From Planctomycetaceae bacterium (GTDB lineage Bacteria; Planctomycetota; Planctomycetia; Pirellulales; Pirellulaceae), in assembly GCA_002723275.1 (NCBI GenBank), contig PBNZ01000002.1, positions 264,076 through 328,075 on the forward strand: a stretch of DNA of 64,000 nucleotides, read 5' to 3'. A program made the translations under genes and the position numbers. The notes beneath the pieces are model-generated. The model had not been told where the DNA came from. It worked only from the letters and a program-made list of their open reading frames with translations, and did not search any database. Shown here one piece after another: positions 10,375 through 18,607 of this stretch; position 1 is the first letter of the stretch; each line of letters begins with the position of its first letter.

Positions 10375-11273
10375 CGTAACGGTCCTCCGAGAGAGGATGC
10401 GACGACATGATTTTTCCGAGGACTTTGATCCTTTGTCGCTGTCGAACCGTGATCTGTGGGCATCAAATAAATGATTCCCAGCACGATGCCAAGAAAGACA
10501 AAACTACCTATTGTCAAATAGGCCACTTTTTGACCGGAGCGTGACGGTTTGTAGTAGGCGTTAAATAAAAATACGATGATCAACCAGGCAAGCCAGACGA
10601 ACGATGCCAACACCACTGGGTCCGACCAGGGAATACCCTGATCGCCATCGGATTGCGTTAAATTCAAAAGAATGCCAGAGATCAATCCAACGCCCAACAA
10701 CAAGATCGATGTCACCAGACTGCGTTCATTGAGAATCTGTAATCGTTCCAAACTTGGTAGCCAAAAACCCGATTGTGGAGGCAGCTTCTGTTTCAGACGA
10801 TGTGACTGAAAGAGATACATCAAACCGGCGATAAAGCCTACAACCACCAAGGCGATCCCAAACACGATCGAAAGTCCATGAATCATTCCCCAATACCGGA
10901 TTCCCTCCGCCGAATTGGGAAAGAGTTGGGCGGCAAGTATTAAGGCTAGACTTGTGGGCAATAAGATCAAGCCGTTAATCGAATTTTTGCGATTCAACAT
11001 GCTTGTCAAATAGCAAGCCACAATGATCCACGAGAGTGACATACATCCGGTGTACCAGGTGACGAGCGCGGTCCCATCTGTCCAATGCTGACGAAACTCG
11101 TTACTCAAGAAAATCGTTTGAGCGAATAATCCGGCTGATGCGAATCCAATCATCACAGCGTTGCGAATCACGGCTCGGTAAAAAAGCCTCGATATCTCCA
11201 ACGCAAAGGCAACCAGATAGCTGGCTGCAAAACAGAAGACAGAAATGCCGGCAAGCACGATAGAAGACCTCAA
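10371..11273 (-). CDS. hemX: HemX/CcsA-like membrane protein
   Basis: A 300-aa polytopic protein with about eight hydrophobic segments, including SIVLAGISVFCFAASYLVAF at the start and VAYLTIGSFVFLGIVLGIIY near the end. The arrangement, and the conserved WYTGCMSLSW, MIHGLSIVFG and YLFQSHRLKQK regions, match the CcsA/HemX family of cytochrome c assembly-type proteins. In many bacteria hemX lies directly before hemA and influences HemA level. That arrangement is seen here, with a 4-base overlap. A heme-handling rather than regulatory role cannot be excluded. Confidence 0.82.
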   Translation of the reverse strand: MRSSIVLAGISVFCFAASYLVAFALEISRLFYRAVIRNAVMIGFASAGLFAQTIFLSNEFRQHWTDGTALVTWYTGCMSLSWIIVACYLTSMLNRKNSINGLILLPTSLALILAAQLFPNSAEGIRYWGMIHGLSIVFGIALVVVGFIAGLMYLFQSHRLKQKLPPQSGFWLPSLERLQILNERSLVTSILLLGVGLISGILLNLTQSDGDQGIPWSDPVVLASFVWLAWLIIVFLFNAYYKPSRSGQKVAYLTIGSFVFLGIVLGIIYLMPTDHGSTATKDQSPRKNHVVASSLGGPLR

Positions 11274-11608
11274 ATTGGACTGGCCAATTTTACATTGTAC
11301 ACGTTACGACCAACACCCTTCTAGGCTGCTACATAATTGACCCCGGTGCGGCTGCCCTCAGACTGACTTCGCTAGCAAATTATAGGCAACGCAATGGATT
11401 TAACACTTTTTCGCATTAGATCAGCACGAGTTTCCCTTGTCATTCCTCGGTCCATGTCGGGCCCGTGCTCGTGCGATGTGGTTCTACAGCGCGTTCTATC
11501 CAGACACTTGCTGCGTAATTCGCCCGGGCCGGCCTGCAGCTTGGAGAGCAGAAATTGGTATCATACTTTGTAGTCAGAAGTACGAATTCCTTTACGCGAG
11601 GTTTCACG
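11274..11608. other. intergenic region between hemX and the DUF1559 gene
   Basis: A 335-base divergent gap. I see no convincing ORF, RNA gene or long inverted repeat in it. It presumably holds the hemX-hemA promoter and the promoter of the plus-strand gene. Confidence 0.4.
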
Positions 11609-12511
11609 ATGTCATCCGTGCTCAAAACCATCTTGCTGTTTGGTCTCATCGGTTCTTCCAATCTCGTTGCGGAAGAGTTAAGGATCTGGAAAGACAGCAC
11701 GGGCAAGTACGAGATCAACGCGGCTTTTGTTGAATTGAGAAATGGCGAGGTTAAGCTGCGTCGGGATGATGGTAAGACCTTGACTGTCAAGCTGTCGAAG
11801 CTGAGTGAGGCTGATCAAGAGCTTGCCAGGAAAATGGCTCAAAAGGTGACGACCAGCGCAGCGACTCGACCGAACAATGTTGCTAATTCGGTACGCGGAG
11901 CGGTCTATCGAAATCAATCGATACAGCGCATGAGGCAGCTTGCACTTGCGCTCGCCAATTATGAATCGACCAATGGTCATTTCCCTGCAGCCGCGATCAC
12001 GACGCGGGACAAGAAACCTGGTTTGAGTTGGCGTGTTGCCATTCTGCCGTATCTCGAGCAGAACAATCTGTATCGACAGTTTCGCTTGGACGAACCATGG
12101 GACAGCGAACACAACATCAAACTCATTGAGCGTATGCCGAAGGCGTTTGAATCACCGGGCACCGGAGCGGAGCGTGGCTACACAAACTTTCTCACCGTGC
12201 GCATGCAGAATTCTTTCATGTCTGATGACAATCGAGAACCACGAATGCGTGACATCAGGGATGGCACGTCGGCCACCGTTGGCATCGTGGAGGCTGATGA
12301 CGATCACGCTGTTATTTGGACGCGGCCGGACGATTTAGAATGGTCGAGTGAAAACCCTGCAAAGGGTTTGGGAAATATCTGGCCCGGTCGTTTTCACGCA
12401 AGCTTTGTCGATGGAAGTGTTCGGGCAGTGCCAATGTCGGTATCGGTGGAGGAGCTTCGTGGAATTTTCACTCGAAATGGCGGTGAACGTGTCAGGCTGG
12501 ATTCCTTCTGA
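11609..12511 (+). CDS. exported SHD1 plus DUF1559 protein
   Basis: About 300 aa. The start ATG 11609 gives a signal peptide (MSSVLKTILLFGLIGSSNLV, then AEE); the longer upstream frame is rejected. Residues about 24-70 (RIWKDSTGKYEINAAFVEL, VKLRRDDGKTLTVKLSKLS) resemble the SHD1 domain common in planctomycete exported proteins. The rest is DUF1559-like: LALALANYESTNGHFPAAAI, LSWRVAILPYLEQNNLY, NFLTV, IRDGTSATVGIVEA and FHASFVDGSVRAVP. Most DUF1559 proteins begin with a type IV pilin-like methylation helix; here that is replaced by a cleavable signal plus SHD1. The molecular role is unknown. Confidence 0.85.
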   Translation: MSSVLKTILLFGLIGSSNLVAEELRIWKDSTGKYEINAAFVELRNGEVKLRRDDGKTLTVKLSKLSEADQELARKMAQKVTTSAATRPNNVANSVRGAVYRNQSIQRMRQLALALANYESTNGHFPAAAITTRDKKPGLSWRVAILPYLEQNNLYRQFRLDEPWDSEHNIKLIERMPKAFESPGTGAERGYTNFLTVRMQNSFMSDDNREPRMRDIRDGTSATVGIVEADDDHAVIWTRPDDLEWSSENPAKGLGNIWPGRFHASFVDGSVRAVPMSVSVEELRGIFTRNGGERVRLDSF

Positions 12512-12674
12512 GTTCGCCATGTGACGATTGTAGCGGTTCATCTCATCCCTGGTGCAGGACAAAACGACAAAGCTCGGTCCTGGCCGAGCGAAATGGGATG
12601 CCAGCGCGGGCTACGTTCAAGAGTGGCTCAAGCAATTGAGACAACCAGCGTAATTCTTGTGTGGAGATGATTTG

Positions 12675-13283
12675 ATGAATCGCCGCAGATTCGCCTTTTT
12701 GATCGGTATGGGTCTTTTTTGGATTTCCGACAAACTGCGCGCGGACCGAATTGATGAATTTGCCGCGACGTTGATGAAGAGTACCGAGCGCGTTTCCATA
12801 CGAGAGCGATGGGCTCACAAAGAAAACCGTCGCTGGCGCTGGTTCGAACGGGAAACATATCTCAAAGACCATTGGAAGCTGACCGGTGTTACGACCCCGA
12901 TCAACAAGGAAAACGGTGAACCCTACACCGAACGAACCGGTTACCTCGACGAATCCCTCGTACCCCGTGAACTGAGGAATGAACATCGAGTCGTCGCGCA
13001 GGAGCCCGTTGTCGAGGAAGTTGAATCCACGGTTGCTGATGGTCAACCGGATCCTGCACGCCGCGCTCTTGAAGGTCGCCCGCCCAGCCAATGGCTGAGA
13101 AGTCTCGAGGCGGAAGAGATTCGCATCTGGCTCAAGACGATTGAGGTGCCGGAATTTGGCGTCAGTGGCATGACCTTTAAGACCCATCTGACCCGAGATC
13201 ATTTCTTTGATTCCAAGAAGATTGAAGGGTTGTCGGTCGACGAGCAAGCCAAGCTTCACGCCGCTGCCCATTACGGCTATTAG
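12675..13283 (+). CDS. exported hypothetical protein
   Basis: About 202 aa from ATG 12675 (MNRRRFAFLIGMGLFWISDK), chosen because GGAGA lies about 10 bases upstream. The twin Arg followed by a hydrophobic stretch suggests a Tat-like or Sec signal. The mature part has WAHKENRRWRWFERETYLKD, YTERTGYLDESLVP and a C-terminal segment (WLKTIEVPEFGVSGMTFKTH). I do not recognise the family. The antisense strand is also open for 242 codons here, but this strand has the ribosome-binding site and signal sequence. It converges with the sigma-54 activator. Confidence 0.65.
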   Translation: MNRRRFAFLIGMGLFWISDKLRADRIDEFAATLMKSTERVSIRERWAHKENRRWRWFERETYLKDHWKLTGVTTPINKENGEPYTERTGYLDESLVPRELRNEHRVVAQEPVVEEVESTVADGQPDPARRALEGRPPSQWLRSLEAEEIRIWLKTIEVPEFGVSGMTFKTHLTRDHFFDSKKIEGLSVDEQAKLHAAAHYGY

Positions 13284-13294
13284 AAGATTTAATG

Positions 13295-13320
13295 CAATCT
13301 CGTACTAAGATTCGAGATTG
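13295..13320. terminator. possible bidirectional hairpin between convergent genes
   Basis: A perfect 8-base inverted repeat (CAATCTCG...CGAGATTG) with a 10-base loop lies between two convergent genes and overlaps the stop codon of the minus-strand gene. There is no clear T-run on either side, so termination is only suggested. Confidence 0.3.
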
Positions 13321-14354
13321 TATTCCTTGAGCTTCTTGTGCAGCGTGTTGCGATTGATGCCCAATCGAGCGGCTGCTTTGGTCTGTACGTTGTTGACGCT
13401 GATCATCACCTGCGCGATCAATTCACGCTCGACTCGATTGACAATCTTTGCATGCAGGTTGTCTTCATTGGCGTCAGCGTCCGTCAAGCCGCGCTCGACA
13501 ACGGCATAGGTCAACGATTCGAGATCTGCTGCTTGCAGCTTCCGATTTCCAGTGGGTTGACCAATGGTGACGGTGTCCGGAAGGAGATCGATGGTCAATT
13601 CGTCTCCGTCCGCCATGACCACAGCTCGTTCGATGTAGTTTTGGAGTTCACGGACGTTACCGGGCCAATCGTAGTGCTGCAACCGTTCCATGGCTTCGGG
13701 TTGGATGTGAACCACATAGCGATCGTTCGCTTCGTTATAAACGTTCAAAAAATGTGCGACTAACTCTGGAACATCTTCCTTGCGCTCACGCAAAGCGGGA
13801 ATCAAGACTGGTACAACGTTCAATCGCCAGTAAAGATCTTCGCGGAATCGTTCCTCACTCACCTCTTCCATCAGGTCGCGGTTACTTGCAGCGATGACTC
13901 GTGTGTCTGTGCGAATGGTTTCCGTGTCGCCGACGCGCTCGAATTCACGTTCTTGCAGAACACGCAACAACTTGACCTGCAGCTGCAGTGAAGTGCTGTT
14001 GATTTCATCGAGGAAAAGCGTGCCACCGTGAGCCGCTTCAAAGCGTCCCGTTCGATTGTTCAATGCCCCGGTGAAAGAACCACGCACGTGACCAAATAAT
14101 TCGCTTTCCAGCAAACTCTCGCTCAACGCTCCACAGTTGACCCGCACAAAAGGCCCTCCCGTGCGGAGACTCAATCGATGGATCGCTGTTGCGACTAGCT
14201 CCTTACCCGTTCCCGTTTCACCGAGCAACAAGACCGACGCATTGGAACGAGCTACGCGACGGATAGTCCGATAGACATATTCCATTGCTTGGCTGGAGCC
14301 AATCAATGCTGGGATCGGAGGACCCGAATCATCGGCATTCGCGTAGCTTGACAT
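13305..14354 (-). CDS. sigma-54-dependent activator without receiver domain
   Basis: About 349 aa: an NtrC-type AAA+ domain and a C-terminal Fis-type helix-turn-helix. Walker A is GETGTGKE (45-52) and Walker B GGTLFLDEI (110-118). The sigma-54 contact loop reads GSFTGA (92-97) instead of GAFTGA. Also present are FREDLYWRLNVVPV, LRERKEDVPEL and WPGNVRELQNYIERAV. The HTH is TKAAARLGINRNTLHKKLKE. There is no N-terminal receiver, GAF or PAS domain, only about 17 residues before the AAA+ module, so activity is probably controlled in trans or by expression level. A TTG at 14363 is an alternative start. Confidence 0.93.
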   Translation of the reverse strand: MSSYANADDSGPPIPALIGSSQAMEYVYRTIRRVARSNASVLLLGETGTGKELVATAIHRLSLRTGGPFVRVNCGALSESLLESELFGHVRGSFTGALNNRTGRFEAAHGGTLFLDEINSTSLQLQVKLLRVLQEREFERVGDTETIRTDTRVIAASNRDLMEEVSEERFREDLYWRLNVVPVLIPALRERKEDVPELVAHFLNVYNEANDRYVVHIQPEAMERLQHYDWPGNVRELQNYIERAVVMADGDELTIDLLPDTVTIGQPTGNRKLQAADLESLTYAVVERGLTDADANEDNLHAKIVNRVERELIAQVMISVNNVQTKAAARLGINRNTLHKKLKEYNLES

Positions 14355-14404
14355 CGTTTTCAATCATGGAACGTAGGACGTCCGCTCGTCATACGTCTTT
14401 GGTG

Positions 14405-16639
14405 CTAAGGTTCTTGATTACCCTCGGAAGGGGCCTCAATTGAGTCTAGGAGTGACCCGAGTACTTTCTGGGTAGCCGGGTCTAAGTTCCGACTTCGGTT
14501 GTATCGGTCGTATTGGCGATGGATCTCTGCCTGGGTCATCAGGATTCCATTCTTCTGAATTGATTCATCAAACGCGCTGGCTGCTGCCTGTCGGTCGGCC
14601 AACGAGAAGGTTGGTTGGCTGGCCAAGTCTGCCAAGGCAAGTTGCGCCGAAGCAGTTGGCAGATTGATGGCCACACGTCGAGCATGATCGGCGAGTTCAG
14701 GAACCGTCAAGGCAGCCAGGATTCGATCCTGTTGTCTTAGCAACGTGGAATAACGATTGGGATCACCTTCTGCCAATTGGGCCAGCCAATCGAGTGCCAT
14801 TGCCGCCTGATCGATTCGCCGGCCACGGTCCATCAAATCACGGCCCGCGGTTTGAATGGCCATCGCTACGACCTGTCCGAAAAAGTCAGACTCGAGCGGC
14901 TGTGGAAACGCAAGGACTCGCCTGTCCGAACTTGCGATTTGTTCAAGCTTTGTCAGCGAGTTGGGTTGATAACCCATGAGTAGAATCGGTAGGTCAGCCG
15001 ACTTCGGATCGGAACGCAGTGATTGAATCAATGACCATAAACTGGCTCCGCGAATTGCGTCGCTGATCATGATCAATTCCAGATCCGGCGATGCAATCGC
15101 ACGGGCTGCAATTTGTTTTGGATCCGTGACGACCTCCGCCTCGAATCCTGCGTTGTGGGCAAGACCCGCGAGATTATGGCCTTCTTGGGCCAACGGATGA
15201 GCAATCAAGATGCGTCGAGATCCCGTCGATCCAGCAAAGTATCCAAGCGCCTGGGGTAGGCGACTTGCCCCTGGAAATGATGCCTGAGGATTGAGCTTCA
15301 TGATCGCCTGCAAGGCTGCGAAACGAACTCGTCGATGAGGATCGGTCAGCAACAAAACCAAAGGCGAGACTTTGCCCGCAGGAGCCCGTAAGGTTTTGAC
15401 ATCACCGATTTCGCCTAGGATTTCTGCAGCAGCGATCGCACCAATCCAGTGTCCGTTTTTGATACTTTCCTGCAATACCTGCTCGATCACCTGCGTTCCG
15501 GCTGCAACGCCTTCCTCAAATGCCGTTCCGGCACCGCGTCTTAGCGGTCGATCAAGAACCATGGCTTGATCAAGCTCAAGTCGACTTGCAAGGTAACGAA
15601 TTCGATATTCATTGTCGTCAGGATCGACGGCGAAAAGATCACGGTAGAGACGTGAAGCCGTCAATGCTGCGACGTCTTCTGAAAACAGTCGATAGGGAAT
15701 CGCCGACTGGAGTTCTTCATTCCAAGCCCATATCGAAATGACACCATCGATGTCTGCCTTTTGAGTGATTTGGCGTTGGTACGCTTGTTGAGCGGATTGT
15801 CGTAACAGTTGAGTTGCTTCAAAGCGAGTTGGTTCGGAGCCAAGGATGCGTCGAAAGGCTTGCGCTGCCGCTTGCCGTTCCGATTCGTCACGCGGTGCCA
15901 AATAAGGCCGCACCAGGTATGCTAACGCTCGTTCGCGGCCCAGACGGCCAAGAGCATCGATCGCTGCCAAACGGAGTGGATCATTGGAGCTCGACAGTGT
16001 CGTAATCAGCGGATCAACGGCTTCGCTCCCCAACTCAATCAGTACCGACTTTGCATTTTTCGTTAACTCGGGGTTCGTCGATGCTGCAATGGCTTCGATC
16101 AGTTGAGGAACCGCGAATTCGCCGGAACGACTCAATTCTAACGCCGCACGTAATTGGGTTTGTCGGTCGGTTGCAGCAAGTTGTTGGATGTCGCGACCAA
16201 TTCGTTGAGGATCCTGGGCGTACGCCTTCGCAGCCGACAGAGTCGCCAGCGCGAATTCACGACCTAAAGGCTCCATTTCAGGACGCAAAAGCTTGAGCAT
16301 TACCGACGTCCCAAATTTCTGGTGAAGCTGAGCGCGTGCAGTAACGTCGAGTCCCTGATCGTTTAATTGTTGGAGATAATCCAAGGCCAGATCGAAACGA
16401 TCGAGTCGGATCAATTGATCGATCGCTCGAAGTAGTTGTTCCGGGGTCTGTGGATCAGTCGCGCGAATTGCACGGACGGCTGCACTATCAACGATCTCCG
16501 GAGGCTTTTCCGCTCCAGGAACATTGGGTTGCTGCCCATGGACGACAGTGCTTGTGGTGACCAAGAACAGCAGCAAAAGGCCGCTCAAGGAATACGTCTT
16601 CCCGGTTACAAATATCGATAATTTTCGCGATTGATACAT
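14405..16639 (-). CDS. exported HEAT-repeat protein with receiver-like segment
   Basis: About 744 aa from ATG 16639; an upstream start at 16720 would put 27 residues before the hydrophobic signal and is less likely. The N-terminus (GKTYSLSGLLLLFLVTTSTV, then VHGQQ) is a signal peptide or anchor. Residues about 140-450 carry HEAT-like helical repeats (LRLAAIDALGRLGRERAL, RRVRFAALQAIMKLNPQ). Residues about 470-595 look like a response-regulator receiver fold: RRILIAHPLAQ, LELIMISDAIRG, LPILLMGYQ, RVLAFPQPLE. The acidic pair and the conserved Lys are not evident. No known function; HEAT repeats usually mediate protein contacts. It lies just downstream of argH on the same strand. Confidence 0.8.
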   Translation of the reverse strand: MYQSRKLSIFVTGKTYSLSGLLLLFLVTTSTVVHGQQPNVPGAEKPPEIVDSAAVRAIRATDPQTPEQLLRAIDQLIRLDRFDLALDYLQQLNDQGLDVTARAQLHQKFGTSVMLKLLRPEMEPLGREFALATLSAAKAYAQDPQRIGRDIQQLAATDRQTQLRAALELSRSGEFAVPQLIEAIAASTNPELTKNAKSVLIELGSEAVDPLITTLSSSNDPLRLAAIDALGRLGRERALAYLVRPYLAPRDESERQAAAQAFRRILGSEPTRFEATQLLRQSAQQAYQRQITQKADIDGVISIWAWNEELQSAIPYRLFSEDVAALTASRLYRDLFAVDPDDNEYRIRYLASRLELDQAMVLDRPLRRGAGTAFEEGVAAGTQVIEQVLQESIKNGHWIGAIAAAEILGEIGDVKTLRAPAGKVSPLVLLLTDPHRRVRFAALQAIMKLNPQASFPGASRLPQALGYFAGSTGSRRILIAHPLAQEGHNLAGLAHNAGFEAEVVTDPKQIAARAIASPDLELIMISDAIRGASLWSLIQSLRSDPKSADLPILLMGYQPNSLTKLEQIASSDRRVLAFPQPLESDFFGQVVAMAIQTAGRDLMDRGRRIDQAAMALDWLAQLAEGDPNRYSTLLRQQDRILAALTVPELADHARRVAINLPTASAQLALADLASQPTFSLADRQAAASAFDESIQKNGILMTQAEIHRQYDRYNRSRNLDPATQKVLGSLLDSIEAPSEGNQEP

Positions 16640-16724
16640 GGATGCTTCTCGTGAAACTGCGAATGGTGTTCGAATCTGTTTCGCACTCCATTGAACGTCT
16701 AGCCGAGCGACCCAAGACAACCCA

Positions 16725-18104
16725 TTACAGGTCGAGCTTCTTCTGCCACGCGGCTACCTGACTGGCAACTTCCGAAGGTGCCGTAGAACCATAACTTCGA
16801 AAGGCTTGAATCGCGTTTTCGACCCCAATCACCTCGAAAACGCGTTCATCCAATACCTCGTGCGCATCGCGAAACTCCTGCGGGTCGAGCTTCGCGAGAG
16901 GAACCTGTTGTTGGATCGCCTTGCCGACTAAATCGCCGACGAGATGATGGGCAGAGCGCTGAGGTACGCCGTGTTGAATCATGAACTCCATGAGTGTTGT
17001 GGCATCGAGGTAACCGCGGTCGAGTCCACTGACAATATGGTCTCGATTGAGTTCGGCATCCCGTACCATCGGTGCTGCAAGTCCCAAACATGCAGACACT
17101 GTATCGACGGAGTCAAAGAGCGGTACTTTATCTTCCTGCAGATCACGGTTGTAGGCGAGAGGCAGACCCTTCACCAAAACCAAAAGCGATTGCAGATTGC
17201 CGATCACCCGAGCCGTTTTGCCACGAATCAACTCAAGCACATCCGGGTTGATTTTCTGAGGCATGATCGACGAACCGGTACAGAATTGCTGTGGTAAAGT
17301 CAGAAAGCGATACTCGATCGTCGACCACAGGATCCACTCTTCAGCCCAACCACTCAAATGTTCCGCAATGACAGTCAGCGTAAACGCGAGTTCGAGTACA
17401 AAATCGCGGTCGCTCGAAACATCCAGACTGTTGGCGGCCACCGCTTCAAAATTCAACTCTTTTGCCGTCTGGTCGCGATCAATGGGCAAGCTTGTTCCCG
17501 CTACAGCGGCTGCTCCTAGACCGCTCCGATTGAGACGCTTACGACAATCTGCCAGACGCTCGCGGTCCCTCTCAAATTTTTCGCAGTAAGCGAGCCAGTA
17601 ATGAGGGGCTAAAACAGGCTGTGCCCGTTGCAGGTGAGTGTAAGCGGGCAAAATGACGTCGGCGTCACGCGCACACCGAGATACGAATGAGCGTTGCAAT
17701 TCGGTGAGTTGCTGGTCGAGTCCATCGATGGCGTCTCGACACCACAGTCGAAGGTCGGTCGAAACCTGATCGTTGCGGCTCCTGGCCGTATGCAGTTTGC
17801 GGCCAATGTCGCCCAAACGGTTGATTAAGGCCTGCTCAATGTGCATATGGATATCTTCGAGCTCGATCTGCATCGGCAGCTCGTTTCGATCCAATTCACC
17901 CTCGATCTCCGTCAAGGCAGCTTCAATCTGCTTGCATTCGTCTTCAGAGATCAGACCCACGCCGGCCAGCATGCGGGCATGTGCCTTTGAGCCTTGGATG
18001 TCGTGCCGATAGAGTCGACGGTCGAAACTGATACTCTCAGTGAATTGCTCGACACGTCGATCGGCTGACTGTTGGAAAACACCACTTCGTGAAGGACTAG
18101 ACAC
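16725..18104 (-). CDS. argH: argininosuccinate lyase
   Basis: A 459-aa enzyme of the fumarase/aspartase superfamily that splits argininosuccinate to arginine and fumarate, the last step of arginine synthesis. It has HMHIEQALINRLG, LHTARSRNDQVSTDLRLW, TYTHLQRAQPV-like AYTHLQRAQPVLAPHYW and the family signature GSSIMPQKINPD, where the usual KKNP is KINP. The start is GTG 18104 with GAGG 5-9 bases upstream. Other arginine genes (argG, argB and so on) are not nearby, though carB, which makes carbamoyl phosphate for the same pathway, lies divergently across a 503-base gap. Confidence 0.97.
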   Translation of the reverse strand: MSSPSRSGVFQQSADRRVEQFTESISFDRRLYRHDIQGSKAHARMLAGVGLISEDECKQIEAALTEIEGELDRNELPMQIELEDIHMHIEQALINRLGDIGRKLHTARSRNDQVSTDLRLWCRDAIDGLDQQLTELQRSFVSRCARDADVILPAYTHLQRAQPVLAPHYWLAYCEKFERDRERLADCRKRLNRSGLGAAAVAGTSLPIDRDQTAKELNFEAVAANSLDVSSDRDFVLELAFTLTVIAEHLSGWAEEWILWSTIEYRFLTLPQQFCTGSSIMPQKINPDVLELIRGKTARVIGNLQSLLVLVKGLPLAYNRDLQEDKVPLFDSVDTVSACLGLAAPMVRDAELNRDHIVSGLDRGYLDATTLMEFMIQHGVPQRSAHHLVGDLVGKAIQQQVPLAKLDPQEFRDAHEVLDERVFEVIGVENAIQAFRSYGSTAPSEVASQVAAWQKKLDL

Positions 18105-18607
18105 GTTGCCTCAAAACCTTACAACCGGTTGAAAACCCGCGAAACCGCCCAATCTGTTAAGATTAAACGGCTTACGACGAGGTGTCAACGATCGGAAACG
18201 GGCAGTGCGTAGGAAATGGGCAATGGCTGGTCCAGCATTTCCGGTCAAAGCAGTCCCTCAGGGGGAGTCAATTTTGGCCGATTCCGCCAACGGCCTGGTA
18301 GGCGGTTGTTGAAAGAAGGCTGCGGTTTTCCGAAGAAGCTTCGCGCGGCTTGGTCGGATTTGGCCCAGAAAACGGTAAACCGAGTTGATTTACCCGGCTG
18401 AGTCCTGGTGGCTGGTGAGGACCGTGCCTATGAATTTCAAACTCCCGTCGCATAAATCTTAGGTCGCTCGCATAAATTTTGGCGACATGTCTGAGGAATG
18501 CTCGAGCGCCCCTTTTACGTTCGTGGGCCGCGTGGTAATTTCGAGAGATTTTACCCAGATATGTATTTCTTTGCGGCGACTCTTGTTATTGGAAGGAAAG
18601 GTGCGGC
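18105..18607. other. divergent intergenic region argH-carB
   Basis: A 503-base gap with no convincing gene. A 9-base direct repeat, CGCATAAAT, occurs at 18449-18457 and 18469-18477, exactly 20 bases (about two helical turns) apart and about 130 bases before carB. This is the only regular structure I see and could be an operator, but the evidence is slight. Confidence 0.35.

Noticed and set aside
12543-13271. A 242-aa ORF antisense to the 12675-13283 gene
   Set aside because: The plus-strand gene has a ribosome-binding site and signal peptide; the antisense frame has neither.
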